DNA from: Cyrtodaria siliqua
Lineage: Eukaryota; Mollusca; Bivalvia; Adapedonta; Hiatellidae
Assembly: GCA_037043455.1 (NCBI GenBank)
Contig: JAWPHD010001286.1
Coordinates: 1-64,000 of the forward strand
Length of the DNA stretch: 64,000 nt
Reading direction: 5' to 3'
Each line of letters starts with the position of its first letter. Positions within the stretch are counted from its first letter, which is position 1. Made by a program: the position numbers and the translations under genes. Shown piece by piece: positions 22,713-33,715 of the stretch. A model generated the notes under the pieces. The model did no database searches. It had not been told where the DNA came from and was given only the letters and a program-made list of their open reading frames with translations.

Positions 22713-23290
22713 ATAACTTTCACATCCTGTCATTAGTTACATATTTCTGAAATGCTGAGATATTCCAGGGGCGTAGCTAGACCTTTTTTTGATGTGCAGG
22801 CCCGACTATTTCCAGTGGGGTCCAGGCATGCTTCCCCGGAAAATCTTGAAAACGTAGGACGTCTCTGGTGAGTTTTGGCATAGATATAAATTTAAGCAAA
22901 ATCACACTTCAAAATTCAACATTAATATACACTATTATTTCATTGTTATGTTTTTCAAAAATGCATGTTTTAGCCTTAGATAGGTAGTTACGCTACTGTA
23001 TTCAGTAGGTGAAAATAAAGAGGGGGAGGTTATCCTCAGTCTCTATATGGAAAATCAAAATATTAGGTCATAATTTAAATTAAATGTATCCATACATTAC
23101 TGGTGCTTTAAAATCAGACAACATTAAAAGAAGATACATAGCTGTACTTAAACAATAAGGCTTTTAATATAATTAACACTACAAATTAATTTTATAAAGG
23201 GCTAAAGTCAGTTGAGCATCAACGATAAACACCGAGTTTACCCCCTACCAGAATGTGGAGGTATTTTATTTTATTGATCACTGACACTAA
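22713..23290. mobile_element. MITE copy B, interrupted
   Basis: It matches 17553-17939 from TTCATAACTTTCACATCCTG onward. It is interrupted at TATTC by a 233-base insertion, then resumes at TATTCAGTAGGTG. Comparing the copies gives the pre-insertion site GATATTCAGTAG. Confidence 0.75.
22766..22998. mobile_element. hAT-like short insertion in MITE copy B
   Basis: The ends are CAGGGGCGTAGCTAGACC and, inverted, CAGTAGCGTAACTACCT. TATTC is repeated on both sides (22761-22765 and 22999-23003). CAG-type ends recall hAT MITEs, but a 5-base duplication is shorter than the 8 bases usual for hAT, so the superfamily is open. Confidence 0.65.
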
Positions 23291-23585
23291 ATTCTGGTGT
23301 CTTAAGTACCAGTCGCATTACCATACAGGAATAGCGAGGAAACAAAATAAATATGTGTAAACCCTGAACCAATAAAATGTCCATGTTTTACCATTCTAAC
23401 CAAAATAATAAATACTTTTAAAAACCTTTTTTTATTCATAAAAATATAATTATTTTTACAAGTAAGCCTATATCTTGAAGTTAACTTAAATGGAAACATC
23501 AATTAAACTCACGGCGTTGGTTAAATGTTCCTTCATATTATTCATTTGCATCTTTGCAGATCATTACAAATGAATTAATAATTAT

Positions 23586-23866
23586 TTGATTGAATTGGTT
23601 GATTGAATTGGATTTTATAGTCGCACCAACAGCTAAGGTCATATGGCGACTTTCCAGCTTCCATTGGTGGAGGAAGACCCCAGGTGCCCCTCCGGGCAAT
23701 TTTCGTGCACGGGCGGGCACCTGGGTAGAACCACCGACGTTCCGCAAGCCAGCTGGATAGCTTCCTCACATAAAGATTCCCAGGCCCCTCAGGGATCGAA
23801 CTTACAGCGGTGAGGGGCAAGTGATTTCAAGTCAGAGATGTTAACCACTCGGCCACGGACGCCCCT
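23586..23866 (-). mobile_element. Full-length SINE with tRNA-Ser(UGA)-like head
   Basis: Minus-strand positions 23866 to about 23792 read as a type II tRNA: GGCCGAGTGGTTAA (A box), a GACTTGAAATC anticodon arm with anticodon TGA, an extra arm, and AAGTTCGATCCC (B box). A body follows that is shared with 18905-19125, and a CAATTCAATCAACCAATTC tail. The head closely resembles tRNA-Ser(UGA). It is a retroposon, not a functional tRNA. Confidence 0.82.
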
Positions 23867-23970
23867 AATAATTATTTGAATAACTTAAAACTTTTTGCAT
23901 ATTACCAATTCAAGCAGTCAGTGCAAGACTATATTATCTCCTTTTTTATACAGCTTATAAAATATTATTA

Positions 23971-24119
23971 GTTATTAGGATTTTTGACAGGGGACATGGG
24001 CTCACATTCCCTGCCTAGAAATTATATTCACCCGAGCCGTCATGGTGACCTCGATCTTTTACCTATAATTTCCATACAGGGAATGTGAGCCCATGTTCCC
24101 TGTCAAGAAGCCTAATAAC
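23971..24119. repeat. Fold-back palindrome 1
   Basis: Imperfect arms of about 55 bases (GTTATTAGG, TTGACAGGG, ACATGGGCTCACATTCCCTG, GAAATTAT) surround a loop of about 40 bases. The loop holds CATGGTGACCTCGATCTTTT, also seen in the repeat at 30660. Confidence 0.8.
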
Positions 24120-25289
24120 GAATTTGTCATACTTCAAAGTTGTAACCATTTATTTCAGAAAAAAAACAGACAAAAACACGATTTCATTTTTATTGCACCA
24201 ATTTCCAATTTGCCTCTAACTAGACGTTGTTTACTTTCGGGACGTCCGTTAAATTTGGCGGATTTTCTAATAAAATAAACGTATTTTATCACTTTGTTAA
24301 TGTTTTATTATCTGTAATAAAAAAAATTATATACCAAAAAAAATACAGTTACGATTATTTACACACAGTGGAAAGAACAGAAAAGCGATAGGAAGGAAAC
24401 AATCGGCGGTTTCCAAAACGAATCGACAACGTTATCGTCCCCATTTTGTTTTTGTGTATTTGAGTAATGGGGTACCTACGGGGAATTCGTCCTATGTTCA
24501 CGTCTCGAGACGTAGACATGGGCTTATGTCTACGGCGCATTGACCAATCAAATCCTGAGAATTTTCTTTGCATTATGACAAATGTTTATACACAAAGTAG
24601 CTTACAAAATACAAGTTTATACACGGTGCAGCTTACAACAAGTTTATACATGGAGCATAATACAACCGGAAGTATAGCAATCTGTATCTATATTATAGGC
24701 AATTTGTATGCATATATCAATCTGGGACAATATAAACCCGCTAGAAATATCAATTCAAAGTTATGAATTAATTTTACTTAAACATATTAAGGCTTCTTAA
24801 ATTTGCTTTCTCTTTAACTTCAAGTTAATAGTATTAATGATGTTCCTTCTTTTCTGTTGAATGCTTTATTTTAGTGAATTTTTACACTGTTAAATCCTTC
24901 TAATTAAATCAAATTTTAAATGTTTTTTGCATATTTGTTGATAATTTTTCAGTGACCTAAAAATTAATTTATGTAATGAATAATTACCAAATGCAGTCTA
25001 CGGTTTATTTCCATAACCAGTAAATAATGCCTGTTAAGTAAACCTATAGGGCAGTTCCACTGTGGCTGGACCAGACCAGCATGTAGCTGACCCTAAGTGG
25101 GGAAATTTCCCCAAAACCTAACATTAGACAACTTTTGAAATCTGTTTCCCCAACACTGACCCACTTTACTTAACTGCATCATACATAATTTACTGTTTTT
25201 TGTGTGAGCTGTTTATGTGAAATGTGATTTAAATGGATTAAAAGGGTAGAAATGAATTGACTTTTTTCTTTTTAACATACAGCGAATGC
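24120..25289. other. Unassigned sequence
   Basis: AT-rich sequence with two short overlapping open frames around 24355-24766. I see no supporting features. Confidence 0.5.
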
Positions 25290-25655
25290 GTTCCTTCCTT
25301 CTGTGATTGCTAAGAGCAGCTAAACATATTAGTAATAGTTTCAGCAGATCATTGCCTCACAGAAGGAAGGTCCTCAGCCGGGGTTCAATAGCTGGCCGGG
25401 TCATACCAAAGACTTCATTCATAAAAATGGTACTATAGTAGCTGCCTCCCTTGTTTAATGTTCAGCAAATAAAGGGTAGATCTTAATTTAGGACTGGTCG
25501 GCCTGGTGTCAGTATAATGTGACTGGGTGGGGTATCATGTCATGTGTCTATGGTGTGGTATTCCAGTGTGGCAGCACTATAAAGTTGAGCACTGAGCTCA
25601 CTGCTACAAGTAGACACCATCGTGATATAACTGAAAGACTGTTCAAAGTGGCGTT
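25290..25655 (+). mobile_element. tRNA-related SINE with CGTTAAACCCC tail
   Basis: A degenerate head (CGGGGTTCAATAGCTGG) is followed by CCGGGTCATACCAAAGAC, GGTGTCAGTATAATGTGAC, TGGGGTATCATGTC and GAGGCAGCAC-like blocks, ending GTGGCGTTAAACCCC. From memory, this arrangement is a widespread bivalve SINE type. The Pol III A box is too degraded to place. Confidence 0.65.
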
Positions 25656-25671
25656 AAACCCCATATGGACA

Positions 25672-25838
25672 TAGAGTTTAATTAACATTGTTGAAGTGAT
25701 ACGGGAAATAATTCCCGAGTGAGAAAGATTCTTGCGATATAGAAACGAGTGTGTTTTCGCACGAGTTTCTATATCGCAAGAATATTTCTCACGAGTGAAT
25801 TATTTTCCGTATCACGACAAAATGTTAATTAAACTATA
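25672..25838. repeat. Fold-back palindrome 2
   Basis: Arms of about 80 bases pair from AGTTTAATTAACATT through GTGATACGG, GAATATTTCTC-like and TTGCGATATAGAAAC to a small loop in GTGTGTTTTCGCACG. Overall arm identity is high with a few mismatches. Confidence 0.85.
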
Positions 25839-25840
25839 TA

Positions 25841-26098
25841 ATATATATTCTGTGATGAATTTTTTTCCAATCGTCTTTTGACACAGTATTCCTTCTTCTG
25901 TCACACCTTTGGCAACAGCGCGGAGTAATATTATGACGTCAATTTATGACGTAATATCGTGACATCTATCGTTTAGTTCATAACATTTGGCTACTGTGCT
26001 ATCTTGTGCACTAGGCGAGATAGCACAGTAGAGGAAGGGATATGTTATAGATTTTCTCAAACTGGGAAATTTCTATAATTCATCACAAAATATATAAT
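25841..26098. mobile_element. Inverted-repeat element next to the Tc1 insertion
   Basis: ATATATTCTGTGATGAATT at the left pairs with AATTCATCACAAAATATAT at the right. An internal stem CTACTGTGCTATCT...AGATAGCACAGTAG lies near 25994-26034, and TATGACGTCA-type motifs are present. The Tc1-like element sits at the TA immediately beyond its right end. Confidence 0.6.
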
Positions 26099-26099
26099 A

Positions 26100-27599
26100 C
26101 ACTCAAGTGATATGAAAACGCAACAAACAAATGTCTAAATATATTTTTCATTAAGAATGGCATAGCCTTAAAATTTTGAACACATACATAGCTCGATACA
26201 CTTGATCCATTTTGACTGAATTTAATCAGCCCATATTACCGTAAAATCACAATAGCTAGGTCCGCTTCGTTTTCCTCGTGCGTCCCGTGCACATTTACCA
26301 TGTGGTCAAATCGATTGAAATTTTATTTCAGTACATGTGTAACACACCTACAAATCATAATTTCAATAAATTGTTGGATAATTTTAAATTCGAGAGATGC
26401 CACGGTTAAATAACGCAGACCGAAATCGGATTTTGGGACTTTTGGAAATTGGAATTACGCAAACGGAAGTCGCTAGACGTTTTAACGTCAACCGATCGAC
26501 AATTCTGGGTTGCTTCAGCGATACAATCTTACCGGTACCGTGTCGGACCGTCCTCGAGCTGGGGAGATGCCAGTTACGACGCCACGTCAGGACGTTTACA
26601 TTCGTCAACGTCATCTACGTAATCGTAAACTTACGGCGACGTCAACTGCGAATATAGTCGTTGGGACAAGGGGTCGCCCTATCCATCGAAACACAGTGGC
26701 TAAACGATTGCGTAATTACGGAATAAGGTGCCGGCGGCCAGCTAAAGTTCCCGTACTTACCGTACATCATCGACGTCAACGACTGCAATGGGCACGTGCA
26801 AACATTAATAATGTGAACTGGAATATGGTTTTGTTTTCGGATGAATCTAGATTCAATTTATTCAATGCAGATGGCAGAGTACGCGTGTACCGTCGACGAA
26901 ATGAAAGTTTTGCAGATAATTGTATTGTGGAGCATGAACGTTACGGTGGTGGCAGCGTTATGGTCTGCGGCGCTATCAAGAGTGATTTTAAGTCACAGCT
27001 AGTCATTTGCAATGGCAATTTGAACGCACAAAGCTATATCAATCAGATTATCACGCCCGTGGTCCTGCCGATATTCCAGCAACGTAACGGACTTACGTTC
27101 ATGCAAGATAACGCCCCGGCACATCGAGCCAGGCTGACAATGAACGTACTGAACAATAACAACATTCCTGTGTTGCTGTGGCCGGCTTTATCACCTGACT
27201 GTAACCTTATAGAGCATCTCTGGGATGAGTTAGGACGTCGGGTGCGTCAACGTCCTAACCCTCCAAGAAACGTCCAGGAGTTAACAAATGCACTGATTTA
27301 TGAGTAGGGACGCATTCCACGTCGAGTTTATAGGAATCTTTGTCGTTCAATGCGTTCACGGCTTCAGGAAGTGATCAGGAAAAATGGGGGCCATTACCGG
27401 TACTGACCATTTAAACTGACTGATGTGGAATAAACAGTGATTACGTAATATCGGTTGGTGGAATCATCATTTTGTTTTTACACATGCATTGTTGAAGAGT
27501 CACTGATTAATTTGATACCCCATTTATGAGTGTTATGTAATTATTTTCTCTAATATACTCCTACAAACCCATTGTTGCGTTTTCATATCTCGTCAGTGT
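26100..27599 (+). mobile_element. Tc1/mariner-type transposon, 1500 bp
   Basis: Inverted ends share GATATGAAAACGCAACAA after CACT, and TA flanks both sides (26098-26099 and 27600-27601). It encodes a single damaged transposase. Size, TA duplication and CACT ends fit Tc1-like elements. Confidence 0.9.
26397..27406 (+). pseudogene. Tc1-like DDE transposase, frameshifted and with a nonsense codon
   Basis: The N-terminus MPRLNNADRNRILGLLEIGI with TQTEVARRFNVNRSTI is the first helix-turn-helix of the paired-like DNA-binding region. A one-base loss near 26510 shifts the frame, which resumes as LLQRYNLTGTVSDRPR and TTPRQD. The catalytic triad is visible: D in LFSDESRF, D in FMQDNAPAH, and E in LIEHLWDELG, in the DD34E arrangement. 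Near the C-terminus, IYE is followed by TAG where related proteins carry tryptophan, then GRIPRRVYRNL continues to a natural TGA at 27404-27406. Total length near 335 codons is normal for Tc1. With two lesions it cannot make a full protein, yet all three catalytic residues persist, so inactivation looks fairly recent. Confidence 0.92.
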
Positions 27600-27673
27600 A
27601 TATACACTTATCATTGGATGAACAACAGTCAGGGGCAGATTCAGAATTTGAGATTAGGGAGGGCGTAACTTTT

Positions 27674-28373
27674 AACAAGAGCTGTCGGAGAACAGCACAG
27701 CTTGACTATTCGATTTTTCGGAGAATAATACATTTAAAGCTAGTATATACCATCAGAAAACAAGGCTACAACAATGTGGGGGTGGGGTTGGGAGCACAAC
27801 ATAACTATGTGTAAGAATTGAAAAAACTACACAGAAATATGTAAAAAAAAATTGAGTTTTGAGTGGGGTGCGGGGTGGGGGTGGGAGAGAGGCGGGGGTG
27901 GATGGTGGGGGGAGTGGGGGTGGTGAGGGCAACATATAATTGTGTAAGAAGCTATGTAATAATTCACCAAAACAACACAAAAATATGAAGAAAAAAAAAA
28001 AAAAAAAAAAATTCAAGAGGGGCGGGGTGAGAGGCTGGGGTGGTGGTGGTGGTGGTGGTGGTGGTGGTGGTGGGGTGGGGGGGGGGGGAATTGACTAGAA
28101 CAACACAGAAATATGTAAAAAAAACAAGTCTGGGGCGGGTGGGGGGTGATGGAGTGGGGGCAGGTAGGGTTGCAACATATTTGTGTAAGAATTGACTAAA
28201 CAACACAGAAATATGTAAAAAAAAAAAAATCAAGTGTGGGGCGTGGTGGGTTGGGTGATGGGGTGATTGGGGGGCAGGGGGGTTGCAACTTATATGTGTA
28301 AGAATTGACAAAAGCAACACAGAAATATGTAAAAAAAAAGTTTCAAGTCTGGGGTGGGTGGGGGTGGGAGGCG

Positions 28374-28404
<31 letters not shown>

Positions 28405-29294
28405 GGGGGGGGCGGGGGGGGGGGCGGAGTTGGTTGCAACATATATGTGTAAGAATTGACTAAAACAACACAGAAATACGTAAAAAAAAAAAAAGCTGTG
28501 GAGGGGGTGGGGGCGGGGGAAGAGGGAGAGGGAGGACAGAGCCCATGTCCAAATATGGGTGAAGTAATAAGATGCATAATGCTATAACAAGTCCCAAACC
28601 AAAATTATAGATATATACATGCTTACATGCAAACCTAGATCTACCTTTATTGCACATTTTAAGGGCCATCACAATTTGGGTTGCATGGGAGCCCAGAGTT
28701 TGCAGGACAAAATTACTTATCAAACCCTTTACAACATACTATAAGGAAACCAATTCCAAAATTTAGTTCAGCTAGGACAAAAAATGTAAGAGATATAGAC
28801 CTGTAAACACAGCTTACATGCAAAATTTGATGTGAAACAGACATATTTTAAGGGCTATCAGAATTTGGGTTCCATGGGAGCCCAGGGGTTACAGGAACCA
28901 AAATGACTTAAGCAGCCCTTACGATAATGCTATAAGGAAGCTAATGGCCAAATTTGGTTGTGCTAGGGTAAGAATTGTAAGAGATATAGACTTGTAAACA
29001 CAGCTTACACGCAAAATTTGATGTGAAATGGGGCACATTTTATGGGCTATCATTATTTGGGTTCCATGGGAGCCCATGGGTTACAGGAACCAAAATTGCT
29101 TATGCAGCCCTTAAGATAATGCTACAAGGAAGCCCATGAACAAATTTGATTGTGGTAGGATAAGAAATGAATGTAAGAGATATAGACTTGTAAACACAGC
29201 TTACACGCAAACCTTGATGTGGGACGCCGACGCCAACACCGACGCCGGGGTGATTACATAAGCTCTCTTATTCTTTGAATAGTCGAGCTAAAAA
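27674..29294. mobile_element. Helitron-like element with G-rich minisatellite (copy 2)
   Basis: It begins AACAAGAGCTGTCGGAGAAC, whose GCTGT/ACAGC forms a short stem. The G-rich minisatellite runs at 27775-28530, including (GGT)n near 28040-28070. The three-subrepeat body then matches 7836-8593 and ends in a short stem plus GAGCTAAAAA. This copy supplies the 5' end missing from the 6276-8593 copy. Confidence 0.6.
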
Positions 29295-30299
29295 CAGCAT
29301 TTGACAACGAAAAAAAATATGTTATTCAGACCAGACCAAGGACTTTAATATACTATGACATCTCCTTCAAACCACAAGAAAAAATGTATCCTAAACTCAC
29401 TATCCAAGGTACATAATCCCATACATTTTCTATTATATTTTATTTATAATATTTCCTTATAGATTTTCATTTTAAAATTTGAAAGCATATCTATAACTAC
29501 TATAAAATGGAGGAAAAAAAAGTCCATAATCTACTCTCTGGAGGAACTGAATGAGTAAGCAAACTGTTAGCATCCTGCAGTCTAGGTAACTTACGGCCGT
29601 CCTCAAATACAATGAGGGACTTTTCAAAATGGACGACTTTTCAACACCTGTTTTGCGCTAGTGATATTAAAAACAAAATAAAACTTTATAACTATATGTT
29701 ATATAATTATAGCTATAATTATATATGTTTTGTTTTCTATGTTTTGTAATATAGTGTATGTCTGTTAAAAGGGAAAGTGTAATCAGAAATTATCTTTTAA
29801 TGAGGTTTTCATGGAAAATACAAAGTTTGTAATTAACTGCATGATAAAACTAACAGTCACACATGTTTTAATAGACCACTAAAGTGAAGAGAAAAACTGG
29901 TCTCTTAATTGAGGTTAATCTTCATGCAAGTGAATTAAAAAAAAATACAATTGGGAACTGAAATGGTCGTCTCTTAAAGCAGGTATTCCCTTAAAAGAGT
30001 AGGTATTTTGATCAGGCTTACATTTACATGGATAGTAATTTTAAATGTAAGCTGCATGCTGGTTTTTGACAAAAAGTGATAGAAGCTGGCATCTATGTAA
30101 CTTGTATATTATACTGTAACTTACATCTATATTTGATAAGCTGAATAAGAACAATTCCCACTCAACTGTGCCTTTATGGACTATACAACTTAGGACAACT
30201 CAACCAGTATTTATAAGTTTCATAATTAATCTGTAAAAAATAGTTGTTGTTATTTATGTTTACTTTCTTTGTGATTTAAATAGGGTTATCCCCTCATTT
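29295..30299. other. Unassigned AT-rich sequence
   Basis: No gene, splice pattern or repeat boundary recognised. Confidence 0.5.
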
Positions 30300-30715
30300 C
30301 GAGCATTCCACCTTTGAAGTTTCATTATATTTGCATAAGGGGGAGAGAAGTTACAGAGTGGACAAGGATTTTCATGATCAGATCACAATGACCTTTGACC
30401 TACTGAATTGAAACAATAGAGGTCATCCCCTCACCACATGCAGTCCACCCATACAGTTTCATTTAAGATTTGCTTCAGGTGAAAAGTAGTAAAGCTTACA
30501 AGGATTTTAATGATCAGACCATGGTGACCTTTGACCTACTGATCTCAAAATTAATAGGGCTCATCCTCTCACCACCACAGGCAGTCCATCCATGACATCT
30601 CATGAAATTTGCTTCAGGGTGAGAGTAACACAGCAGACAAGAAATTTCATGATTGGGTCATGGTGACCTCGATCTTTTACCTATTGACCTCAAAATCAAT
30701 AGGTGTCAGCCTCTC
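30300..30715. repeat. About 125-bp tandem repeat, three copies
   Basis: Units share CAATGACCTTTGACCTACTG, CTCAAAATCAATAGG and CTCTCACCAC-like segments, with AAGGATTTTCATGATCAGA. The phrase GGTGACCTCGATCTTTTACC also appears in the loop of palindrome 1. Confidence 0.8.
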
Positions 30716-30724
30716 ACAACAGGC

Positions 30725-30960
30725 ATTGAAATGAATTGGGTATTTAGGCGCACCACACATAAAAGGTAAAATGGCGCCTAACAGGAATGAACGTGCCAGG
30801 CTCAACCTCCATTTACATCAAGATAAAATATGGAGAATGGGTCTAGAACCTTCTTACCTGTAGAACTGCAGAGTTGCTGCAATTCTATAGTAGACACTCC
30901 TTTTACGATGGAGCCATGTTTCCACATTTGCAACGCGGTGTCAAAGACCTTGAATGAGCA
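30725..30960 (-). mobile_element. SINE-tail-like repeat (copy 1)
   Basis: It matches 51812-52010 from GAATTGGGTATTTAGGCGCA through AAATGGCGCCTAACAGG, TAAAATATGGAGAATGGG and CTGCAGAGTTGCTGCAA. Its tail end resembles the tail of the tRNA-Ser SINE at 23590 (GTCGCACCAACAG, CATATGGCGAC), suggesting related 3' ends with different heads. Confidence 0.6.
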
Positions 30961-30965
30961 TAATA

Positions 30966-32000
30966 AACAAGAGGCCCAAGAGGGCCTGTGGACGCTCTAC
31001 TGGTTAACACGGCTCTTATAACATCAATGAAGCGAGTGACTGCCATTTACGTTTTTTTTGAAAGTTTTGGGCAAAACACAGCTTTTTAACTAAATCAAGG
31101 GCCATAACTAAAGAATCTGGTAAAGTTTGGTAAAGTTCAGATGAAAAATGAAGGCCCTACCGTATGAACGAGGCAAAATATAGCATGTTTAACTAAATCA
31201 AGAGCCATAACTCCTCTGTTACTGGTCCAACGGGTCCAACATAGAGCTAAAAAAAAGAAATTAAAAAAACAACAAAAAAAAATCTTTTTTTTTAAAACTA
31301 AATCAAGGGCCATAACTCCGCTTTTACTAATCCGATATGGCTGGTTTTCGAACTTGTCCGAGCTTTCATTGATATTAACAATCTGATAAAGATTGGTAAA
31401 GATCGGATGAACAATGAAGCCCCTATCGTCTTAACGAGGCAAAATATAGCATTTTTAACTAAATCAAGGGCCATAACTCAGCTGTTACTAGTCCGATATG
31501 GCTGGTTTTCAAACATGTCCGGGATTTCATTGATATTAACAATGTGGTAAAGTTTAGTAAAGATAGGATGAAAAATGAAGACCCTATCGTCTGAACAAGG
31601 CAAAATATAGCAATATAGCATTTTTAACTAAATCAAGGACCATAACTCCGCTGTTACTGGTTTTCGAACTTATCCGAGCTTTTATTGACATTAACAATCT
31701 GGTAAAGTTTGGTAAATATCGGATGGAAAATGAAGGCCCTATCGTCTTAACAAGGTAAAATATAGCATTTTTAACTAAATCAAGGGCCATAACCACGCTG
31801 ATACTGGTCCGATCTGGCTGGTTTTCGAACTTGTCCGAGCTTTTATTGACATTAACAATCTGGTAAAGTTTGGTAAAGATCGGATGAAAAATGAAGGCTC
31901 TATCGTCTTAACGAGACAAAAGTTAACGATGGATAGACGGACAACGGACGACGGACAACTCGGCATCCCATAAGCTCTGGAAGGCCAGTCGAGCTAAAAA
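30966..32000. mobile_element. Helitron-like element with 155-bp internal repeats (copy 1)
   Basis: It starts AACAAGAGGCCCAAGAGGGC, with a GGCCC/GGGCC stem. Units of about 155 bases follow, with AACTAAATCAAGGGCCATAA, CTCCGCTGTTACTGGTCCGA and GAAGGCCCTATCGTCTTAAC. Then comes GGACAACGGACGACGGACAA, and it ends in a short stem plus GAGCTAAAAAT. It has no protein-coding capacity. Confidence 0.65.
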
Positions 32001-32644
32001 TGATAAAATGAATATGAATGGGGAGAGGTCCTACCCCTCTGCATGCGACAGTGTGTTTGTGAGATTGCAGTGGCTGTATTCTACCCTGGCAACCACATTG
32101 GGGCAGTCCACCAATTAAGTTACATGAGATCAGCTTCAGATTAGCTTACATTTATATATGTGGGAGTAACATATTTCAAAAACCCTATAAATGAAATAAC
32201 ATACATTTATGTCTGGTTTATTCATTCAGTGAAAAACTGTAAAGAGCAAATAAATAACCTTCGTTATGGCATAATAATGGTGGCTACACACATTACTGAA
32301 CATTCTGGATAGTATTTATTACCAATTAGTGTGGTCCATATTAAAAATAAAATACTGAAAATAAAACAAGAGGCCCAAGAGGGCCTGTAGACGCTCTACT
32401 GGCTAACACGGCTCTTATAACATCAATGAAGCGACTGACTGCCATTTAAGGTTTTTTGAAAGTTTCGGGCAAAAAACAGCTTTTTAACTTTATCATGGGC
32501 CATAACTAAAGAACCTGGTAAAGTTTGGTAAAGATCAGATGAAAAATGAAGGCCCTACTGTATAAACGAGGCAAAATATAGCATGTTTAACTAAATCAAG
32601 AGCCATAACTCCTCTGTTACTGGTCCGACTGGTCCAACATAGAG

Positions 32645-33623
32645 CTAAAAAAAAAAAAAAATATTTTTTTAGAGAATAATAATAATCAAAAATAAAATAA
32701 AAAATGAATCAATTAAAAAATAAAATTATAATGAAAAAAAAAAAAAAATAATAATTCTAACACGACCTCTGCAATCTTTCATATACATAAAGAAGGGAGA
32801 CAGCTGTATGTTATTCTACGATAAAATACAGCTGTTCCATTAATTCCCCGCGTATATTTCATCCGTTGGAAGCGCCACGTTACATGACGTCACTTGATAA
32901 ATATACGTCACGAAGACAAACCGAACAGTAATTTTAATGAAATGTTAATTACAACAAAATTGCCATTCTCCCAAACTGTGCACACCCCCGAAATAAACCC
33001 ATCATATACACATGTACATATAACATTAATAAGCATCTTGAACAAGGTGAGAACGTTGGACGTCATACAGCGCAAGCTATATGACGTAAGCAATGACTTA
33101 ATTGTTTGTCACGTGAAAACTAGCGCATTGAAACGCAGAACTTTGCATACGGGGGCGCCCAATGGAACAGCCTGTAAACATAGCAGCCTGATTACCTTGA
33201 CCTCCGAGATAATATATAGTGCCCCAAAAATAGCGTAAATAATGGGGTAAATGTTGTGTTAGAATCAAAATAATAAATACGGACCTGTATTTTATCGGTG
33301 AATAAAATACAGTTAGTCGTTCGGATGCGAGAAACTAAATCACTCGTGCTTACGCACTCGTGATTTAATTACTACGCATCCGAACTCCTAACTGTATTTT
33401 ATTCACCGATAAAACACAGGTACTTATTTATTATTTCTTAAATAAAAAAATAAAAAAAATTCAATCAATTAAAAATAAAAAATTAAAAAAAAAAAAAAAA
33501 AGTTAAAGAAAAAAATAAACCAATAAATAAATATTAAAAAAAAAAAAAAAAAAAAAAAGGAATAAAAAATAATAAAAAAAATTAAATAAAAAATAATAAT
33601 TAAAAAAAAAAATGAAAAAAAAA

Positions 33624-33661
<38 letters not shown>

Positions 33662-33715
33662 AGAAATTTTTAAAAATAAATAAAAATAATAACGTAAAAA
33701 AGAAAGTCATAGAAT
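32645..33715. repeat. A-rich interruption with embedded unique segment
   Basis: A/AT-rich simple sequence lies at 32645-32750 and 33435-33715. Between them, about 32754-33264, is unique sequence flanked by inverted TTCTAACAC / GTGTTAGAA. The 114-codon frame at 32894-33238 has no recognisable domain. Confidence 0.6.
33268..33435. repeat. Fold-back palindrome 3
   Basis: Arms of about 75 bases pair from AATAATAAATA through CCTGT, TTTTATCGGTGAATAAAATA, CAGTTAG and TTCGGATGCG to a centre at AAATCACTCGTGCTTACGCA. The centre resembles that of palindrome 2 (ACTCGTGCG-type). Confidence 0.85.

Noticed and set aside
23792..23866. Functional tRNA-Ser gene
   Set aside because: It is continuous with a SINE body shared with 18905-19125, so it is the head of a retroposon.
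32894..33238. 114-codon frame between A-rich tracts
   Set aside because: No domain, no splice sites, and it lies in sequence inserted into a repeat element.
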